Shown: piece by piece, positions 27,979-40,658 of the stretch
Layout: each line of letters opens with the position of its first letter
Numbering within the stretch: position 1 is the first letter of the stretch
From: Sipunculus nudus
Taxonomy: Eukaryota; Annelida; Sipuncula; Golfingiida; Sipunculidae
Length of the DNA stretch: 64,000 nucleotides
Reading direction: 5' to 3'
Assembly (NCBI GenBank): GCA_026874595.1
Contig: CM049316.1
Span: 25,567,839 to 25,631,838, forward strand
Position numbers and translations under genes: made by a program
The notes under the pieces: model-generated
Database searches by the model: none
What the model was told of the DNA's origin: nothing
Seen by the model: the letters and a program-made list of their open reading frames with translations, nothing else

Positions 27979-28410
27979 TGTAGAAATGCCTTATTTATTT
28001 ATGTGAGGTGCTTCCTGAGGGGAACTTATTTTATTTTAATTAATATTTGTATTTAGTAAGTATATCCAGGCGAGCGCTGCGAGTTGAATAGAGATATTGT
28101 AACAATACACGTCAAGACGTGCCTGCTGTAAACCGTACCCAGGTACCAGGTGTACGACATTTGATTAAGGGCAGGGGGTCAGATTATATTTGACCCGGGT
28201 GTCATTTATAAAAGTCCGAGAAGCTGATTTTATCGAACTTTAACATCTGACATGATTTAATTAAAGGGTTCCGCCCACGTTAGTCTGGATACAACATGAT
28301 TGACACATATTAAAAACAACTTGACCAAAAGTAATGTTGGAATGATAAAAATATGGTTCAGCTCAACTTAGCCATTACAATAGCTGATAAAAATCATTCA
28401 CGACAGAGGC
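27361..28410. other. intergenic; (TA)n array at 27919-27979
   Basis: An interrupted TA-rich array is the only marked feature; no gene is seen. Confidence 0.5.
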
Positions 28411-28533
28411 TCATGTTCAATGATGCCAGGCAAAACGCCAGTTCCTACAAAGAAACTGCGTTACTCTTAGTTACCAAATTATCTTGATGGTGAACACACA
28501 AATATTTAAAATACCTTTAAGGTAGTTTGAGGA

Positions 28534-28598
<65 letters not shown>

Positions 28599-28885
28599 CG
28601 TTTATTTATAAAAAGAGGAAGTGTGACACCTTTCAGAAAGACTAACTTATTTTTATATTTTTTGTAAGCGTGCGCATGTGCAATGTGAAACAGAAGGTAA
28701 TTTCTTGAACAATGACAAATGTTGATTAAAGAGTCTTTCACTTGTTACAAGTAGTCCCTGTTTCAAAATTCCATAAACTGGAAAAGATTCGTTTCGACCA
28801 GTAAGATACGTCATGTTCAGGGCTGCCAGGCAAAACCGCTGTTCCTACCAGAAAAAAAAACAAACTTGCAAAACGTTTAGTTCCC
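28411..28885 (+). repeat. pair of diverged direct repeats flanking a (TA)n array
   Basis: TCATGTTCAATGATGCCAGG at 28411 and TCATGTTCAGGGCTGCCAGG at 28811 each continue as CAAAAC, GTTCCTAC and TTAGTT. They are about 75 bp long and 400 bp apart. A perfect (TA)n array (28536-28595) lies between them. Confidence 0.7.
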
Positions 28886-30304
28886 ATGTGATAATATGCC
28901 ATAGGTATTAGACAACAATTATACAGCTGCGATAATTTATTTGTTTGAGTGAAAAAACATATCAAATGATTAAAAATAACTTTAAATGTATGTATAAGAG
29001 AAACATTGTTTTTAACACTGTCAATTGAGTTTACTATCCCGGTGACATTTTCAATCAAAACTTAGAAAAAGGAAACAACTTCATAGTTTCAGAGTTTAGA
29101 GAACAATATACAGGGGAGTTTAATCATACCTAGGTATACTAATAAACGCAACAATATTAATGGAAACATGTTTGCAAACAATTCAGTGCCAATTACCAAA
29201 AAGAAAGCAAATGATTAGGAAAAAGGTTATTTAAGCGTATACAGTTTTTCAGGTAAGTGGATAGATATTTTGACCTTCGTTCTGACAGGTTACAAGAACT
29301 TCGTACAAATTAACATGTTTATTCTTTCTACATGAGGCCGTCTCATTTCTTTCAATATAGAAAGAAGTTAATGGAAGCCCCTTGTTTCCCTACGCTGAAG
29401 TTATTTTAAATGCACGTGGTGTAAATGTGGCAATAGACAATGGTTATAGTAATTACATTATAAGACGGAAAAGAAATTAAGAGTGACAGCAGAGTTTTAC
29501 GTCATGAAGATATTTTTCAGATGATTCAGCAAATTCAAAATACAAGTTAAACTCACGAATAAACTGACCTAAATGGAAGGATTATTGTGAAGGGAAAAAA
29601 ACTGTTTTGTTAATGACAGGATGTTACGTATAACTATAAAGGAAACTTAAAACATGAACACGACGGGAAGGTGTGGAAGACACAGAAGGAAAAAGACAAA
29701 GGAAGAGAGAAAGGTGAAGGAACAATGAGGAAGAATGGCAACGACTTAGCGAAAGAAAACTATCAGCTGGAAACAAAGGGGGAAAAAGAATAAAAGAATA
29801 AAAACAACTTTCCGCTGCATTGGCTGGTTTCACACCTAGTGCTAAGAAACCTTCAGATAAGTTTAGATAACTCAATGGGAAGGACTTGTCAACCGACTAC
29901 GTTTCATCCAAGTGAAAATTCATCAGTTCCTTTGCCGAGGATGACACTGAAAATACGTTGATGCCAACTCAATTGGAGTTCAAGGTTAAAGATATTAAGG
30001 ATATCTTCTTGCATGTCTTTCAAATTGTTTCAGCGGAAGGAAAGCCTCAGTATCATCCGTATAATACAGCCCCGAGAATTTCAACAAGATGGTGATCAAA
30101 GACACTTTCAATGATGACACCTTTGATAAATTGCCTTCTCAAAGTTTTTTCTAATGATTGTCATACTTTTTATCTTGTTCATGAAACTATAAGGCATTGT
30201 TAGCACTTTATCCGGTTTTTTTACTCTTTGAAAATTGCTGCTGCCGTGATGATACGGCCAAACCAAACCTAATTCTGCCTCATGTCATTTTTTTCAGACT
30301 CTTT
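28886..30304. other. intergenic; purine-rich stretch
   Basis: The region 29650-29810 is strongly A/G-rich on the + strand. No gene is seen; the minus-strand 83-codon frame there is Ser/Leu/Phe-rich and follows from the composition. Confidence 0.5.
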
Positions 30305-30530
30305 ATGCGTTCATCAACATTCGTGTGTACGTTTGTGTATTTATTCACAACATAACTCACACATCATGAACGGAATCTCACGAAATAATCAGGGCATTTC
30401 CGGAATCTACCAATAAAAATGTATTGGTGTTGATCTGTCACATGATCCGGATACGTCACGTTTGCAAGAATGAACCAGGGAATATGAGCCAAATAATCGA
30501 ATGCAAACACGTTTCTAGGGCATCCAATTT
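30305..30530 (+). repeat. dispersed repeat family R1, copy 2
   Basis: Collinear with the copies at 12252 and 62165: CATAACTCACAC, GGAATCTCACGAAAT, CAGGGCATTTCCGGAAT, CACATGATCCGGATACGTCA, GGGAATATGAGCCAAATAAT. Confidence 0.7.
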
Positions 30531-33500
30531 CTCAAACGTCCTTCAAAAATTATGAAGTGTTTCAGTAAGTGCACGTATCTTTGACGGGTCCAAAAACAAA
30601 CCTATGAATCTTGATTCAGAGGAAGGCTTTACAATGGAATAGGATGTTGAACGTTAAATCGATGATTCTAATTATGGATAAAAGTGCCTTCCATCTTAAT
30701 AAGAAAAGCAGCAAAAAGTTAATTAACAGTAGATATAACTTGAAATGCATCTAGATTATTTCCTCTTGGCGCGTTCAAAATAGTATTTGTAAGTTATTTG
30801 TTGAATAATTATATGCTGTCTTACTCTTCTGTTTGTAAATAAGAATGCAACGGATAAGTATACATGTACACAGAATACAGTTTACAATATAAATAGTTTA
30901 GTTCAGCGGTTAAACATTTAAGTGCTAAATTTACTGAAGGAATTTTACCATGATTCCGTATAAATATAACAGTTATATGGCTGCCTGGATAGCTGATATT
31001 TAGCATAAATTTGTACAAATCAACAGATATCACATACGTGATTACAAAATATAATTTCTGCTTTTTGACCATCGTTATTGTTTAATCATTCTACAGTTTA
31101 TATTATTGTTTTCATTACTCTTATCTGTAGATGTTATTTTGTAAATCACTAAGCAAACGACACTTTTAAATGCATAGATTTAATGCTTTATGACGTGATA
31201 AAATAAAGTTATTCACGTTTCATTGTATTGACTTTTCTTTATATTAGTTCATGTAGGAGTAATGACATCAGAAGATTAATTAACAATACATTAATCCTCA
31301 TCAGAAATAACATTTCATAGTTTCTCTTAACAACGGTCTCTTTAGAGAAATTAACTGTTATTATGCTGTACCACCTTTATGAGACTTCTCCGATTTATAG
31401 TTATAATGTTCGTTTATTGGACCATTGGTCGTTAAAACTAAAAATGGTCGCTTCATGACTCATAATTTTAATATAGGAATAAAAAACATATTGAACCAAA
31501 GACACGTATTATCAAAAACGAAAATAGCGGATCCGAGAAGGACAAATAAATAGTTGATGTGTTAGATGTGCACAAGGCAAAAGTTTCATGACAAAAACAT
31601 CAGGCAGCTACGGGCGGATACTTTATCTTAGAAAAGCGGACCTGAGCACCCTGACAGAGGTGTTAGTAGACTTTATACTTTATACGGGAGTGACAGTACA
31701 CTTAATGCAAAACTACAACATGCAAAACCAAAGAAGGAAACCGCGCGTGACGCTGATTTTCATTTTGAACATATGTTACCAGGTTGGAAAAACAAGACCC
31801 CCCCCCCCAGGAATCCACCCCTGACTCATACATTACGAGACAATTATCTTGATTAAATACCATGATACTGTGACCTCGTTTTCTCAGAAAGACAGACTGG
31901 GTCCAATTTAAAGATATTCATTGGCGCAATTCCAGTAATCTTACAGCTTCATTCGGACTTTATGTTGATTAGTCACGTAAGGAAACAAATAAATAAATCA
32001 AGAAAAACCGGAGGTTTGATTTCGGGGGCGCTTGATGAGTTTACTATTTATCGTTGTCCGGTATTGTTCGATTTTAATTAAGGCATTGCATGATATCTTA
32101 TCGTAGCGCGGGACCTGATTTCAGGAAAAGAACAGAGCTAGTCTTTTTTGAGAAGGAACGGTTTATGCAACCACACAATACATGACTAACTTACACCCCC
32201 TTTGCCCTGTTCTGTGTTTGCAATATTTTCACTTAGTAGATTTAAGGTAAACATTTACCTTACATGGGAAAATCCAGACTTGGCTGTAATCACCAACTAA
32301 GGAACAAATTGAATTAAACACATTAAAAAATACTATGCATTAAAAATATTAAATAAATACTATGAGTTAGTATCTGAACATGCACGTTCACAAAATTTGG
32401 CCCATTCTCAGTATCATTAGTGGGAAATTAAAAAAAAAACACCTGATGTTCGATTCAGCGCTCTGAACATAAAATTTAAAATTATAATGGATACAGAGGG
32501 TGTGTGGGTGGTGATTTTACATAATACGATCAAACTTTCGTGAATTATGCCGTTGTTTTAGGTCACAGTTATATATTATTATTTCAAACGAAATTATAGG
32601 CAGAACGGCCACGTGGACATCGACCTGAGGTTGCGATATGCGGTCTAAAATAACGACAAACAAAGGAACCAGGGGAAAATGATTTCCAACAAGCAAGCGC
32701 TTTTATATTAAGATGCTATAAATACTGCCATAAAATCTAGGGATGTAACACAGCCAGTTTACTTTTTTGGTAATATCTCTTAAATTGATTGTACACGGTT
32801 AGAGCTATGAATAAAATCCATATCATATTAACAATACTGGTTTCATGATTTCTGCCGGAGAATTGGCTTTTTATTAACACCGCCCCGACAACAATGGTGT
32901 TGATTTCCACGAAGTAATCTCGCATCATGCTAATCAACGGTATTAAGCTCTAGTTGGGGCAATGAGTCTGGCTATATTTAAAAAAGGGAACATTGCCCTA
33001 AAACTGACGGAACAAGTGGAAACAGTAACAGATTGATTGATCGCTAAGATTTGCACCGCTCTCTAGGACTACGGATGCCGTAGCAACGTTGATTTGTCCG
33101 TAAACCAGTTCCGTGACTGAGTTTCTTATATTCCGATTAAAGCTCAGCTGTTTTATGACATGCTGAATTAAATCTGTATTGTCCTCATCTCGCTGACGGA
33201 TATGACGACAGATTCGGACTTACCAAATCTTCGAGGAATAGTCGCCAGACATGAAAATGTATTTACCCATTCTTTTTTATACAGAATCGTGTATTACAAA
33301 ATAATCTGTAACATCATTTTATTTTGGGTTGGAGGTAACCGCATCCACATTTTTTATCATGCATGCTTAAATAAGTACCATGTACATCTGTGAGTTCTAT
33401 TCCTGTTTCGGTCTACGTGAGAGGGGATTATTACTTAATAATTCTTTGAATCCTGCGCAATACCCCTGAGCCACAGAAGCCGGTTGTAACATCATCCTTA

Positions 33501-34150
33501 GTTAAGCCTTCATTTTAGACTAACGAGAAGTCAACGTTTATTTTATGACAGGCTATCGGAACGTATAAGCTTTCTGGTCCTCAAATGCATGTTCCGTAAA
33601 ATTCTCCCCATTTACATTTTACACCCAGTAAGCTCTTTGGGATATTCAAAGGACCAATGGTAGCACTTCCCAGATATTGAGCCACGCAGATGATGATGAT
33701 GGTGATTAGAGTGATGGGTAGTATGTACATAGACTAAGTGTTCCGTTTATTTACTGGTATAAGGTGAGTAGTAACCTGATATCAATACATTTGAGTGAAT
33801 TTTTAGGCTATTGAGTTTCACAAATTGTCTCGGCGTCAACAGGTTGGAGAAAAAAACTGGAAGGAATATTTGCATAACGGTAACAATTGTATTGGTGCGG
33901 TAGATCATTGCAAAAAAAAATTATTTGTGTAACGAAAGATTCGATATGATTAAGCAACGTGTGATTTCTGGAAGGCTTATTGCAATCAATTTTCAAGCTG
34001 GCATTAAATGACATTAAATGGCATTTTTTTTTAAATGGCATAAAATTAGGTAAATAGATGGAATAAGTAGCACAAAAGGACTTGAATACAAATGTGTCAA
34101 CCTTATTCATGTTCTTTCTTCATAAATAAATGTTAGATGCACACACACAC

Positions 34151-34153
<3 letters not shown>
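30531..34153. other. intergenic, no gene seen; element end at 31790-31823
   Basis: A poly-C run followed by AGGAATCCACCCCTG is the terminus of a GGATCCAG-type element; its other end is not found. The remaining ORFs (30821-31072 -, 31588-31824 +, 33202-33393 +, 33808-34110 -) carry no recognisable motif. Confidence 0.45.

Positions 34154-34215
<62 letters not shown>
34154..34215. repeat. (TA)n microsatellite, tail of the adjacent SINE
   Basis: About 62 bp of TA, preceded by a short (AC)n. Read on the minus strand it follows directly after the SINE head, as a SINE tail would. Confidence 0.9.
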
Positions 34216-34218
<3 letters not shown>

Positions 34219-34330
34219 CGTACACATTTTTGAATATTGGGTCGATCCCGGCTACGAACCCATATCGGTGGCGCACATGTCCGGTGTTCCGACCGCTTCA
34301 CTAGAAAAGCAAGCATCACTATAGTGACGG
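34216..34330 (-). mobile_element. tRNA-derived SINE
   Basis: On the minus strand, TAGTGAAGCGG (34303-34293) fits a pol III box A and GGTTCGTAGCC (34260-34250) fits box B, at tRNA-like spacing. No acceptor stem pairs, so this is not a tRNA gene. A related, more decayed copy is at 27281-27360. Confidence 0.65.
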
Positions 34331-35755
34331 CTCGGTCCGCTTTTTTTATTTGCCCGTGCAGAAATACGTCATGTAGAGATCACACAAAGAATGGACGTAT
34401 GTGTCTCTATCTTGCAATACCTACGAGGGAATTTTTTTTATTTGTTAAACTTTAAAAAAATATGTGGTGGTCGTGAAAAAATTATGCTAATCTGAAAGAG
34501 GGTTTATGTTCTTTTGTTATAAGGGGTTGTTTTGAGGAGATTTCGAGCGGGTGTCCATATTTCTAAGCGTGTGTGTGTGGGGGGGGGGGGACTTGTAACA
34601 GTATTCCCTCACAATTTCTTTGTAAAATAAGTCCATGAAATAAACAGACATACACACATGCGGAACCGAAAACTTTATAGATTCGCAATTCCTATTACAA
34701 TAATAAACCAGTGCATGTCCATTTCTATGAATCATTGCTGTTGTCTTCTCACATAGTGAACAATTGATAAATTATTCACCTTCACACTCTGAAACAAATA
34801 AATCAGTGCCACTTAAGGAATACAGTGTGTTTGCACGCCTCTGTTTCTGCCGTTGGCCTACCTGCGGCAACCTTTTGTAATTAATAATTAACGGGTTTGG
34901 CAGAAAGAGAAAGCCAGGTGCCGGAGGGATGGTGATTCTGGCACCAGTCATTGATTTACCTCTATAAATCTCGCATGTTTTCTTTGTTACTCACCTACGG
35001 GACTTTTCATTGACTGAATCCTGACACGTTTCAATTTCTTGAAAATGTAAAGAGAAAGTAGAAGGTGCTATATTAAATAAATAATCACACTATGGATAAA
35101 AGAATGATTGAAACTTTATACTTACTTCATATAATGCCTTGATGAATATGTTATGTTTAATTTTTGTAACTTTGTTTTAAAAGGGAAAGTTTAACTATCG
35201 AATACCATGTGTTATGAAATAATGCAAACTAAAGCATGAATTGACAAGCTATGTAAATACAATCGAAATATAGTAAACATATTAAAAGGATAGATGATTT
35301 TCATAAATATTTCAAGACTTTTTTTCTCTTTTAAATTCCAGATCATAAGCTTTATATGTCGGATCTATGACAAATATTAACTCGCAGCCTAAGGCGTTTT
35401 TCTGTATCTTCCAAGTGTATATATTGACATCTGACTTGCGACATAAGGGTTTCACTCCATACCAATAAAAGGTAAGAATCGAAGAAAGGTATTTGAAATA
35501 CTTTTGAATAAGAAATAATAGTTTGATAGATAAACCAGGGGCAGTGCTAGGACGGAAACAGACTTGCCGATATAGAGTACAGGTTGGAATCACTCGTGGT
35601 CATAGAATATAGTTAACGGTCCTTGTAGAGAACACCTACATAGGTCAGGCGATGCCTGACAAAGATTGCATGTACAGAGGTGTTAGTTTCAGTTGCGTTT
35701 CTCCCTTAGTCTCTGCTGTTAATTTCGACCATGTTTTTTTTTTCGATGGGGAGAC
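34331..35755. other. intergenic, no gene seen
   Basis: A short (GT)n plus poly-G run lies at 34568-34591. Small minus-strand ORFs (34517-34735, 35312-35593) are not recognisable. Confidence 0.5.
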
Positions 35756-36201
35756 TAGGGGAGGTGGACCAGGCCTGAGTCGGCCTATTTAGGTACAATA
35801 TGTATTGTGATATACTTAAAGCGATTCTGATACGTATTGACGATACGCTAAATTTTTCTTTCTTTGTGTGTCATTTTTTATTAAAGGTTCTGTAGACAAA
35901 GTTGTTCGTAAACAAATAAAAAAGACCAATAACTGTATATACATTTCTCGTCCATTCGATCATACGACAATACGTGATCATATTAAAGTCTTAAAGGGTC
36001 AATATAAGAAATATAAAGCAGCATAAGCTTTAAAAATAGCTCAGATTAAAGTTTAAAAGTAAGTTTTGTATGACTTGTATCTATATTTGTGAGCAATTGT
36101 TGTTGAATCGATTCAACGATATAGCATGCATGATGATCGGTAGACGTATCGAAGTGGCGTATAGATATGTATCGATATATCGATTTATTGATAAAGCCCT
36201 A
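35756..36201 (-). mobile_element. hAT-like MITE, copy 1 (446 bp)
   Basis: It starts TAGGGGAGG and ends AAAGCCCTA, with subterminal blocks rich in GTATCGATA. The flanking 8-mers GGGGAGAC and CGGGGGAC match at six positions, consistent with an 8-bp target duplication. It is collinear in opposite orientation with 46809-47177, sharing CGTATTGACGATACGCT and ACAAATATAGATA-AGTCATA. Non-coding. Confidence 0.7.
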
Positions 36202-38058
36202 CGGGGGACACATCCTTTAATCTTTCAATCATATATCTCACAATTGGAAATAAAATCGTAAATTGTATGTGCCTATTGCCTACTTAAAATGACATAATTA
36301 AATGCTAGCCAATGTTTTGGAATGTTTGAATAAATTTTAAATCACTAATACTGTAGTGATGGAAATTGATTTAACTTATTTTCATATTATGAACATTTTT
36401 TTCTAAAATGTGATGTGAGTGAAGAAAATGATAAATTTTCAGGGAGAGGGGAGTGTCTTGCTGGTCATTGGGTCAGGGGTCTGGAGAATGTTAGTGGGTG
36501 TCCTCGTTTAGGGGTCCTTTGAATTTTCTCCTCACATTTTCTCAGCAAATGGGGCCCATTGCTGAAAGAAACGTGCACTTAATGCTTAAACCGTAAAATT
36601 TTAGAGCATCAAGTTTCAAAGTAAAATTACTCAACCCAAAGCACGGAATTATTAATAAATAAAGAACTGAAAACATACAGGGCAATGATTATACATTTCA
36701 TGTTCAATATCATGTTTTACTTCAGTTAAGTTATTCCATATATATTTTTATGGACCAAAAGACCAGGTTTCCTGTTAGAATATTTAATTATTTCATGAGA
36801 AAGATTGTCAGATATTTTCATCATCACATTTTATCTATCTGATGTATGTTATATTACACAATAAAAAGAGAGAAAAGTAGAAAAAGAAATTGCTGTGGGA
36901 CAAATAATGCCCGAGGACATATGTTCCATTAGCACACAACGCCATTTTATGAAAAAATTAAATGTCACAGATAATGTATATAACAGTGAAATATTATTAA
37001 AATTATACAAAAGGATTGATATATGACCGTAAATTTATACCAATTTATAATCACGCCTGTTCATCTTAGGACAGAGACTTTATTCGTTTTCGTGACACCA
37101 TCATTTCTGTCCCATGTAAGTTGCGGATCATATGTGTAAGGGACGAAATACGATCAGTCTAAATCGAATGGCACCGTCCCCGTTTATACATATGTACGGC
37201 TGAAGCTGTTGATTACCAGATCGTTTTCCCCTCATAGATGCAGTAAAACAGGGGAGCGCTTGCCATTTGTAAGCCATCGATCCGGTTTCTAGGGAGCGGG
37301 GATCCACAGTTGGCGTTGGCTCTTGTGCCAGATCGGACGTTTTCCACACAGCAGTCAAGACCTGATGGGTCACGCTGAGCAGTGCTGCAACAGTCACATT
37401 AACAGCCGCAAGTATTCATGTGACAGCGTCGGTTTAATCTGTGCTCTATGGTGAGCTGAATTTACCTGCATAAAATGAAGGAAGGTGCGCTATGTAGAAA
37501 TTATTTGGTACGTTTATCTATGCAGGTATGCAGCGAGTGCGGCTTTTCATTGTTAGTGTCAATGAATTGAAGAAATTGGATAGACCGACGTCGCAACAGA
37601 AGTTCTGAAAAAAAAACCGTCAGATTTGTAAACATATATGTGAAAGAGAAAATGGGGTGCGCACTGAAGTATTCAACTACTTGTGTACTCGCTTGATATT
37701 AAGCAAGCGTGTCACCGGATGAGTGGGCAAGTCCCAGCTGCCACCGGAGAATTATGACACATGGCAAGTACATTTCAGGGAAAATGACTAAAATGGGCAA
37801 ATGAGGCTGAAAGAAAGCACGTTGTCCCGAAATAGACAAAGCAGGAATTTCTGAGCGTTGCTGTAATAAATATGGTAAGAATTTCCTGTGTCAGTATGGA
37901 ATGACGTACGTGACGACGTCACCTTTTAAGACACGCTACGATTTATAATTACTCAACGGGCTGAAAGATATACTGGCGAGTATCACTTGGGACTTCAGTG
38001 TAGCGCTGGGAAGCGGCGTTTCTGAAATCACCCTGCTTGACGACACGGCGGATTGGCG
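36202..38058. other. upstream region of the receptor gene
   Basis: AT-rich to about 37.1 kb, then clearly richer in CpG and GC to 38.1 kb, as expected near a promoter. A minus-strand 89-codon ORF (37128-37397) is not recognised. A + strand frame before the TATA box (about 37960-38100, ending in TAG) has no acceptable splice exit. Confidence 0.45.
37902..37921 (+). promoter_or_regulatory. cluster of CRE half-sites (TGACG/CGTCA)
   Basis: The 20 bases TGACGTACGTGACGACGTCA hold two TGACG half-sites and one CGTCA, including the odd-length palindrome GTGACG-A-CGTCAC. They lie about 170-190 bp upstream of the proposed start site. TGACGTCA is the CREB/ATF site; here the full 8-mer is interrupted, so binding is only an inference. 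Confidence 0.3.
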
Positions 38059-38093
38059 TATAAATACGCAAGATTCAGTGTGTGAGTTCAGTT
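38059..38093 (+). promoter_or_regulatory. TATA box and initiator upstream of the receptor ATG
   Basis: TATAAATA at 38059-38066 is followed by TTCAGTT at 38087-38093. Taking the A at 38090 as +1, the TATA box starts at -31, the canonical distance. The resulting 5' UTR of 83 bases ends at the ATG at 38173. I see no downstream promoter element at the expected place. The spacing supports a real core promoter; in AT-rich DNA a chance TATA box cannot be excluded. Confidence 0.5.
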
Positions 38094-38172
38094 GGCCCTA
38101 GTATGCTGCAAGAGCTTAACTGATTAAGCAAGACACTCGCAAACCGAGCGGGATACCAGAAGAGCTGGCGAA

Positions 38173-38274
38173 ATGCTTGAGAGTTGGCGAGCTTGTTTCC
38201 TCGGAGTAACTGGTAGTTGTATGGGCCTCGTGGCGGTTGCTATGGTCCTTGTACTTATTTATAGGAAAAATCGG
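38173..38274 (+). CDS. class C GPCR exon 1 (start codon, TM1, ICL1)
   Basis: This exon encodes 34 residues from ATG at 38173 to a GTAAGT donor at 38275 (phase 0). Residues 1-7 are MLESWRA, followed by a hydrophobic TM1 that contains GSCMGLVAVAMVLVLIY and ends in RKNR, the start of ICL1. In class C receptors TM1 is followed by a basic turn and an I-K-x-S motif; the next exon supplies VIKTS. The ATG is chosen because an in-frame TAA lies at 38125 and a TATA/initiator pair lies about 85-115 bp upstream. The alternative is an internal exon: an AG at 38158-38159 would allow an acceptor in a compatible phase and join an ectodomain exon, but it lacks a pyrimidine tract. Confidence 0.8.
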
Positions 38275-38467
38275 GTAAGTTATGTCTCTCGTTTTCAACA
38301 GGGAAACCTAATATCCGTAAAAACACAATGGCTTGCTGTTATAAACGATTTGTCAGTTGATGGATTTCGAATAATTTATATATTTACTGTCGAAAATGAA
38401 CTTTTTTAATCCTGGTTGTACTGTTAAAGTTACCAGGTGGTTTTGTGTTTTTCTTTATATGTACCGT

Positions 38468-38525
<58 letters not shown>

Positions 38526-40589
38526 ATGCATGTGCGTGTGGGGAGAGAGAGAGAGAGCAGTGACGTAATAGAGCAGAGTTAGACTACGGTTCGGATCATT
38601 ATTTTTCTCGACGATTTCTGACTCAATGGATCTCAGATTCGGACTTGTAATCAGACTCGTAAGCACTCCAGGTTAGGACTCGATATACTACGCAAAGTCA
38701 AGCAAAGAAACTCATATCTGACAACAAATTAACAACATACTCACTTGTGCAGAACTACTTCTGTAATATCAAAAAGGATAGACAATACACAATACTAGAT
38801 ATTTATGTCTACGAAAATAAAAAAAGTAAGATTACAATCATGATTATTTTGAGAAATGTCAAACGTATTTTAAAATAGCTTTCATTCCCTTTTGGAGAAA
38901 AGGAATGATTTCTATTTACGCTTTACTGTCACAAGTTCTTTTGATAAAGAAACGACCCGTACTTGGAATCGTTCTTCAGAAGACATGCACATGTGGTTTT
39001 GGACTCAAAGCCGAAGGACTTGGTCTTGAGACTAAAACTCACCTGGCTCAGACTCGCATTCAAACCATGATAAAGTGGTCTCGACTCTGACAGATAAATA
39101 GAAGGCAAATAGATAGAGGAAGTCCTTCATTATCTAAGAGAGGTATCACTGGACTTCCTAGATAAACTTTGTTATCAATATGTTTTTCATGTATTTGCCT
39201 GGCGCCAGCAGTTTACCTAAACATAAGATGTGAAATATTAATGGAATTCATTTGGCTTGAATCACGAATTTCAGATGAAACCGTTTATCCAAATGTTTAT
39301 GGACCTATCGGTGTAATTAAATAAAAATGCCAAGAGAATTGTGTTCTAACAGTAATTCCTCAGAATTATATTGGTTTGTGTTTTCTTCCATTGAGACGGG
39401 TCCTAGAATGTAATATTAGGGAAATGTGCATGTCCCTGCCCTTAAAATTAGTCGTTCAAAATTGGCTTTAGTATTTTACACCACTGCACTTTAAGGATAC
39501 GAAAAAGTTTGATCACTAGGAATTGCCAGACTTTATTCTGTTATAGTTATTTTTTTCAGTGGCCGTCCTTTAAAAGGAACCTGTGATTCTGCAATAAAAG
39601 ATTATGGAGGAAAAGAAAGCTGTTATTGCTTTTTCTTAAGAGAATTGATCCAGTCAATGTTATTACTCAGCTGCTTTTTACGTGCAGTTTTAAAAAAGGC
39701 AGGATAACATTTTACGCCGTCTTGGAAATTGATGGGCAGTAGTACAGAGAAAATGAGCCCAAGTTCTTGTTACTTTTCCTTGTAATTCACCCTCGATTTC
39801 TCACAGGTGATGGATTCTAAATTACCCGCTTGATCACCCAAAAAAGGCATTGAGGAAATTCAGTCTTCTGAATGATGTAAATTACATTATAAACACATTC
39901 GAAGAATAATGCGTTGATGTTTAAAAAAATTAGTCAAGTTTTCGACCTTTTGCCACGCCCAGCATATGTAGAATGGCGTGATAAAATTATATTTTAAGCA
40001 GTCGTAAAACTGGAAAAAAAAATTAATAATTGAATTAAAATGTAAGAGAAATATTATAAAATTTTGGAAAATGAAGCAGTTACAATTGAGTCAAGTAGCT
40101 TTATTATACAAACCAGGTATGGTGTAAAGAAAAAGAAAGTGGAGAGAACAGTGGATGGAGTGAAAATAGAAAAAAAGGATGACTGTTAAGACAGACTTAG
40201 AGAACATCTCTAAAACTGACGGCAGCGTGAACGTCATGAGAACGTTGAGATGTAACGGTTTTAACGACGGATGAGTAGTGCTGGCCCAATTCACGTCCAT
40301 CCATTGAGACCAAGTCGTTTGTATTAAACGATCACCCGGGCTGAATTCTGTCGTGTGACACGTTTGCCTCTTTGGCGCTTCAGAATAAGTGCCCCGAGGC
40401 AGAAGGTCAGAGCGCTACGGCCCGTCAGAGACCTTAACCGATTTCTTCGCTTCCCTATCTTTGCCACAGTCATGCCACACTGCTGTCTGGCTGTGGTTAT
40501 AAATGGTAGCACGGTTGCGGGGCAAATGGTCCTGCCATGACTGTTTCAGGATCACCTCGTTTCATAGTGTCCATGTCTTTTTTCTACAG
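38275..40589 (+). other. receptor intron 1 (2.3 kb)
   Basis: It holds a (TA)n array at 38470-38522, followed on the + strand by a short (GA)n near 38544. A GC-richer patch at 40340-40540 is open for about 60 codons on both strands; it is not recognised. No further exon is seen. Confidence 0.6.
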
Positions 40590-40658
40590 GTTATCAAGAC
40601 GTCAGCACCTGGCCTCCTTCTCGCCATATTGGTTGCCATCGTACTCCAGTATGCAGAG
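40590..40658 (+). CDS. class C GPCR exon 2 (TM2)
   Basis: Sixty-nine bases encode 23 residues. The exon starts after a good acceptor (TTTTTTCTACAG) and ends at a GTAAAG donor, phase 0 at both ends. The product begins VIKTSAPG and continues as TM2 (LLLAILVAIVLQYAE). I-K-x-S-x-P/G followed by a hydrophobic helix ending in Y is the class C ICL1-TM2 pattern. The exon is very short. Its last 15 bases and donor resemble two decayed copies further into the next intron (41202 and 41399), so the 3' edge of this exon lies in a locally repeated sequence. Confidence 0.85.

Noticed and set aside
37960-38100. Open frame just upstream of the TATA box, considered as the last ectodomain exon of the receptor
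   Set aside because: It ends in TAG before any good donor, has no clear acceptor, and shows no Cys-rich or Cache-like motif.
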